A stretch of 64,000 bases of DNA from assembly GCA_963701815.1 (NCBI GenBank), contig CAVPBN010000006.1, positions 239,007 to 303,006 on the forward strand. Reading direction: 5' to 3'. The position numbers and the translations under genes were made by a program. How positions within the stretch are numbered: the first letter of the stretch is position 1; every line of letters begins with the position of its first letter. Positions 63,511 to 64,000 of the stretch are shown here, one piece after another. The notes under the pieces were generated by a model. The model was not told the DNA's origin, made no database searches, and was given only the letters and a program-made list of their open reading frames with translations. The DNA is from AP-15 sp963701815. GTDB taxonomy: Bacteria > Pseudomonadota > Alphaproteobacteria > ATCC43930 > CGMCC-115725.

Positions 63511-63987
63511 TTATTCGGCGGGGCCGGATTGGAGCTGGATGTAATTTTCGATGCCGATCTTCGGGATCAGGTCGAGTTGGGTCTCGATGAAGTCGACGTG
63601 ATCCTCTTCGGCTTCGAGGATTTCGCTGAACAGGTCGCGGGTGACGAAATCGCGCACGCTCTCGCAATGAGCGATGCCTTCGCGCAAGGCCGGCAATGCG
63701 TCCTGCTCGAGACGCAGGTCGCATTCGAGCACCTCCTGCACGCTCTCGCCGATCAGCAATTTGTCGAGATCCTGGAGGTTGGGCAGCCCGTCGAGAAACA
63801 GGATGCGCTCGATCAGCTTGTCGGCGTGCTTCATCTCGTCGAGCGACTCGGAATATTCAAAGCTGCCGAGCTTGGTCACCCCCCAATGACGCAGCATCCG
63901 GGCATGCAGGAAATATTGGTTGATCGCGGTCAGCTCGTTCTTCAGCACCGCATTCAAATGCTGCAAGACGATCGGGTCGCCGCGCAT
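63511..63987 (-). CDS. bfr: Bacterioferritin
   Basis: Iron-storage subunit of 158 residues that forms a 24-mer shell. All ferroxidase ligands are present: Glu18, Glu51, His54, Glu94, Glu127 and His130. Met52, the haem-bridging residue, is also there, so it should be a haem-containing bacterioferritin. ATG 63987 has GGAGG five bases upstream. No bfd (bacterioferritin-associated ferredoxin) gene is visible before the window edge. Confidence 0.93.
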   Translation of the reverse strand: MRGDPIVLQHLNAVLKNELTAINQYFLHARMLRHWGVTKLGSFEYSESLDEMKHADKLIERILFLDGLPNLQDLDKLLIGESVQEVLECDLRLEQDALPALREGIAHCESVRDFVTRDLFSEILEAEEDHVDFIETQLDLIPKIGIENYIQLQSGPAE

Positions 63988-64000
63988 GATGACCTCCTGC

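Noticed and set aside
1..64000. CRISPR array, prophage, integron, insertion sequence or defence island
   Set aside because: I saw no regularly spaced repeats, transposase, integrase, phage structural or known defence genes; the VapBC pair is the only toxin-antitoxin module.

Overview
The window is a stretch of high-G+C bacterial chromosome with tightly packed, mostly metabolic genes. The gene families point to an alphaproteobacterium, probably Rhodospirillales-like: a patatin/acetoacetate decarboxylase/hydroxybutyrate dehydrogenase cluster, DUF2852, two DUF1640-like small proteins, DUF29, a DUF5939-type cyclase and intergenic palindromes of the GTCATTCCC type. This placement is inferred from gene content; no rRNA or complete tRNA is present to fix it.

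Layout. 0-6 kb: a sensor-less sigma-54 activator, small exported proteins, a cupin, and a broken adenylate cyclase with a partial tandem duplicate. 6-10 kb: the scar of a patatin/acetoacetate decarboxylase deletion, a 3-hydroxybutyrate dehydrogenase, and a very large GH63-type glucosidase. 10-13 kb: an alpha/beta hydrolase and a covalent-flavin oxidase divergent from an HxlR regulator. 13-17 kb: a complete polyamine-type ABC importer (binding protein, ATPase, two permeases). 17-21 kb: an acetoin-dehydrogenase-type operon acoA-methyltransferase-acoB-acoC on the minus strand. 21-24 kb: a phosphoesterase, a membrane methyltransferase, and a TetR regulator with matching operators in front of itself and of a DUF2852 gene. 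24-30 kb: a frameshifted CoA-transferase, a gene-poor stretch and a frameshifted mutS. 30-35 kb: a stress-type protein, a second adenylate cyclase with DUF29, surE, a psiE-like gene and a DUF1186/SEC-C protein. 35-39 kb: an SDR, a luciferase-like monooxygenase, a VapBC-type toxin-antitoxin pair and a metallo-beta-lactamase-fold hydrolase. 39-46 kb: tungstate-type tupB-tupA without an ATPase, then a complete branched-chain amino-acid-type liv operon and a cytochrome c. 46-54 kb: a threonine-synthase-like enzyme, a ThDP enzyme, a GlcG-like protein, a GMC oxidoreductase, RidA, a methyltransferase and a DOPA-dioxygenase-like protein. 54-64 kb: a composite inverted repeat, an MltF-like transglycosylase, an AtzG-like/amidase pair, a lipoprotein, a methyltransferase, a beta-propeller protein, an aldolase/epoxide-hydrolase/SDR operon and bacterioferritin.

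Working together: most operons import or break down small molecules (polyamines, branched amino acids or related compounds, acetoin-type ketones, hydroxybutyrate, amides and aldols).

About ten conserved genes carry small indels, including mutS, livK, the amidase, the GMC oxidoreductase, the CoA-transferase and the cyclase. Other long genes are perfect. Either the assembly has residual indel errors or decay is under way; this should be settled before any of these genes is called dead. The most distinctive structures are the TetR operator set at 22.8/23.5 kb, the nested inverted repeat at 53.8-54.2 kb and the deletion scar at 6.14 kb. I did not find a clear new multi-gene defence or mobile system, a CRISPR array or a complete insertion sequence.
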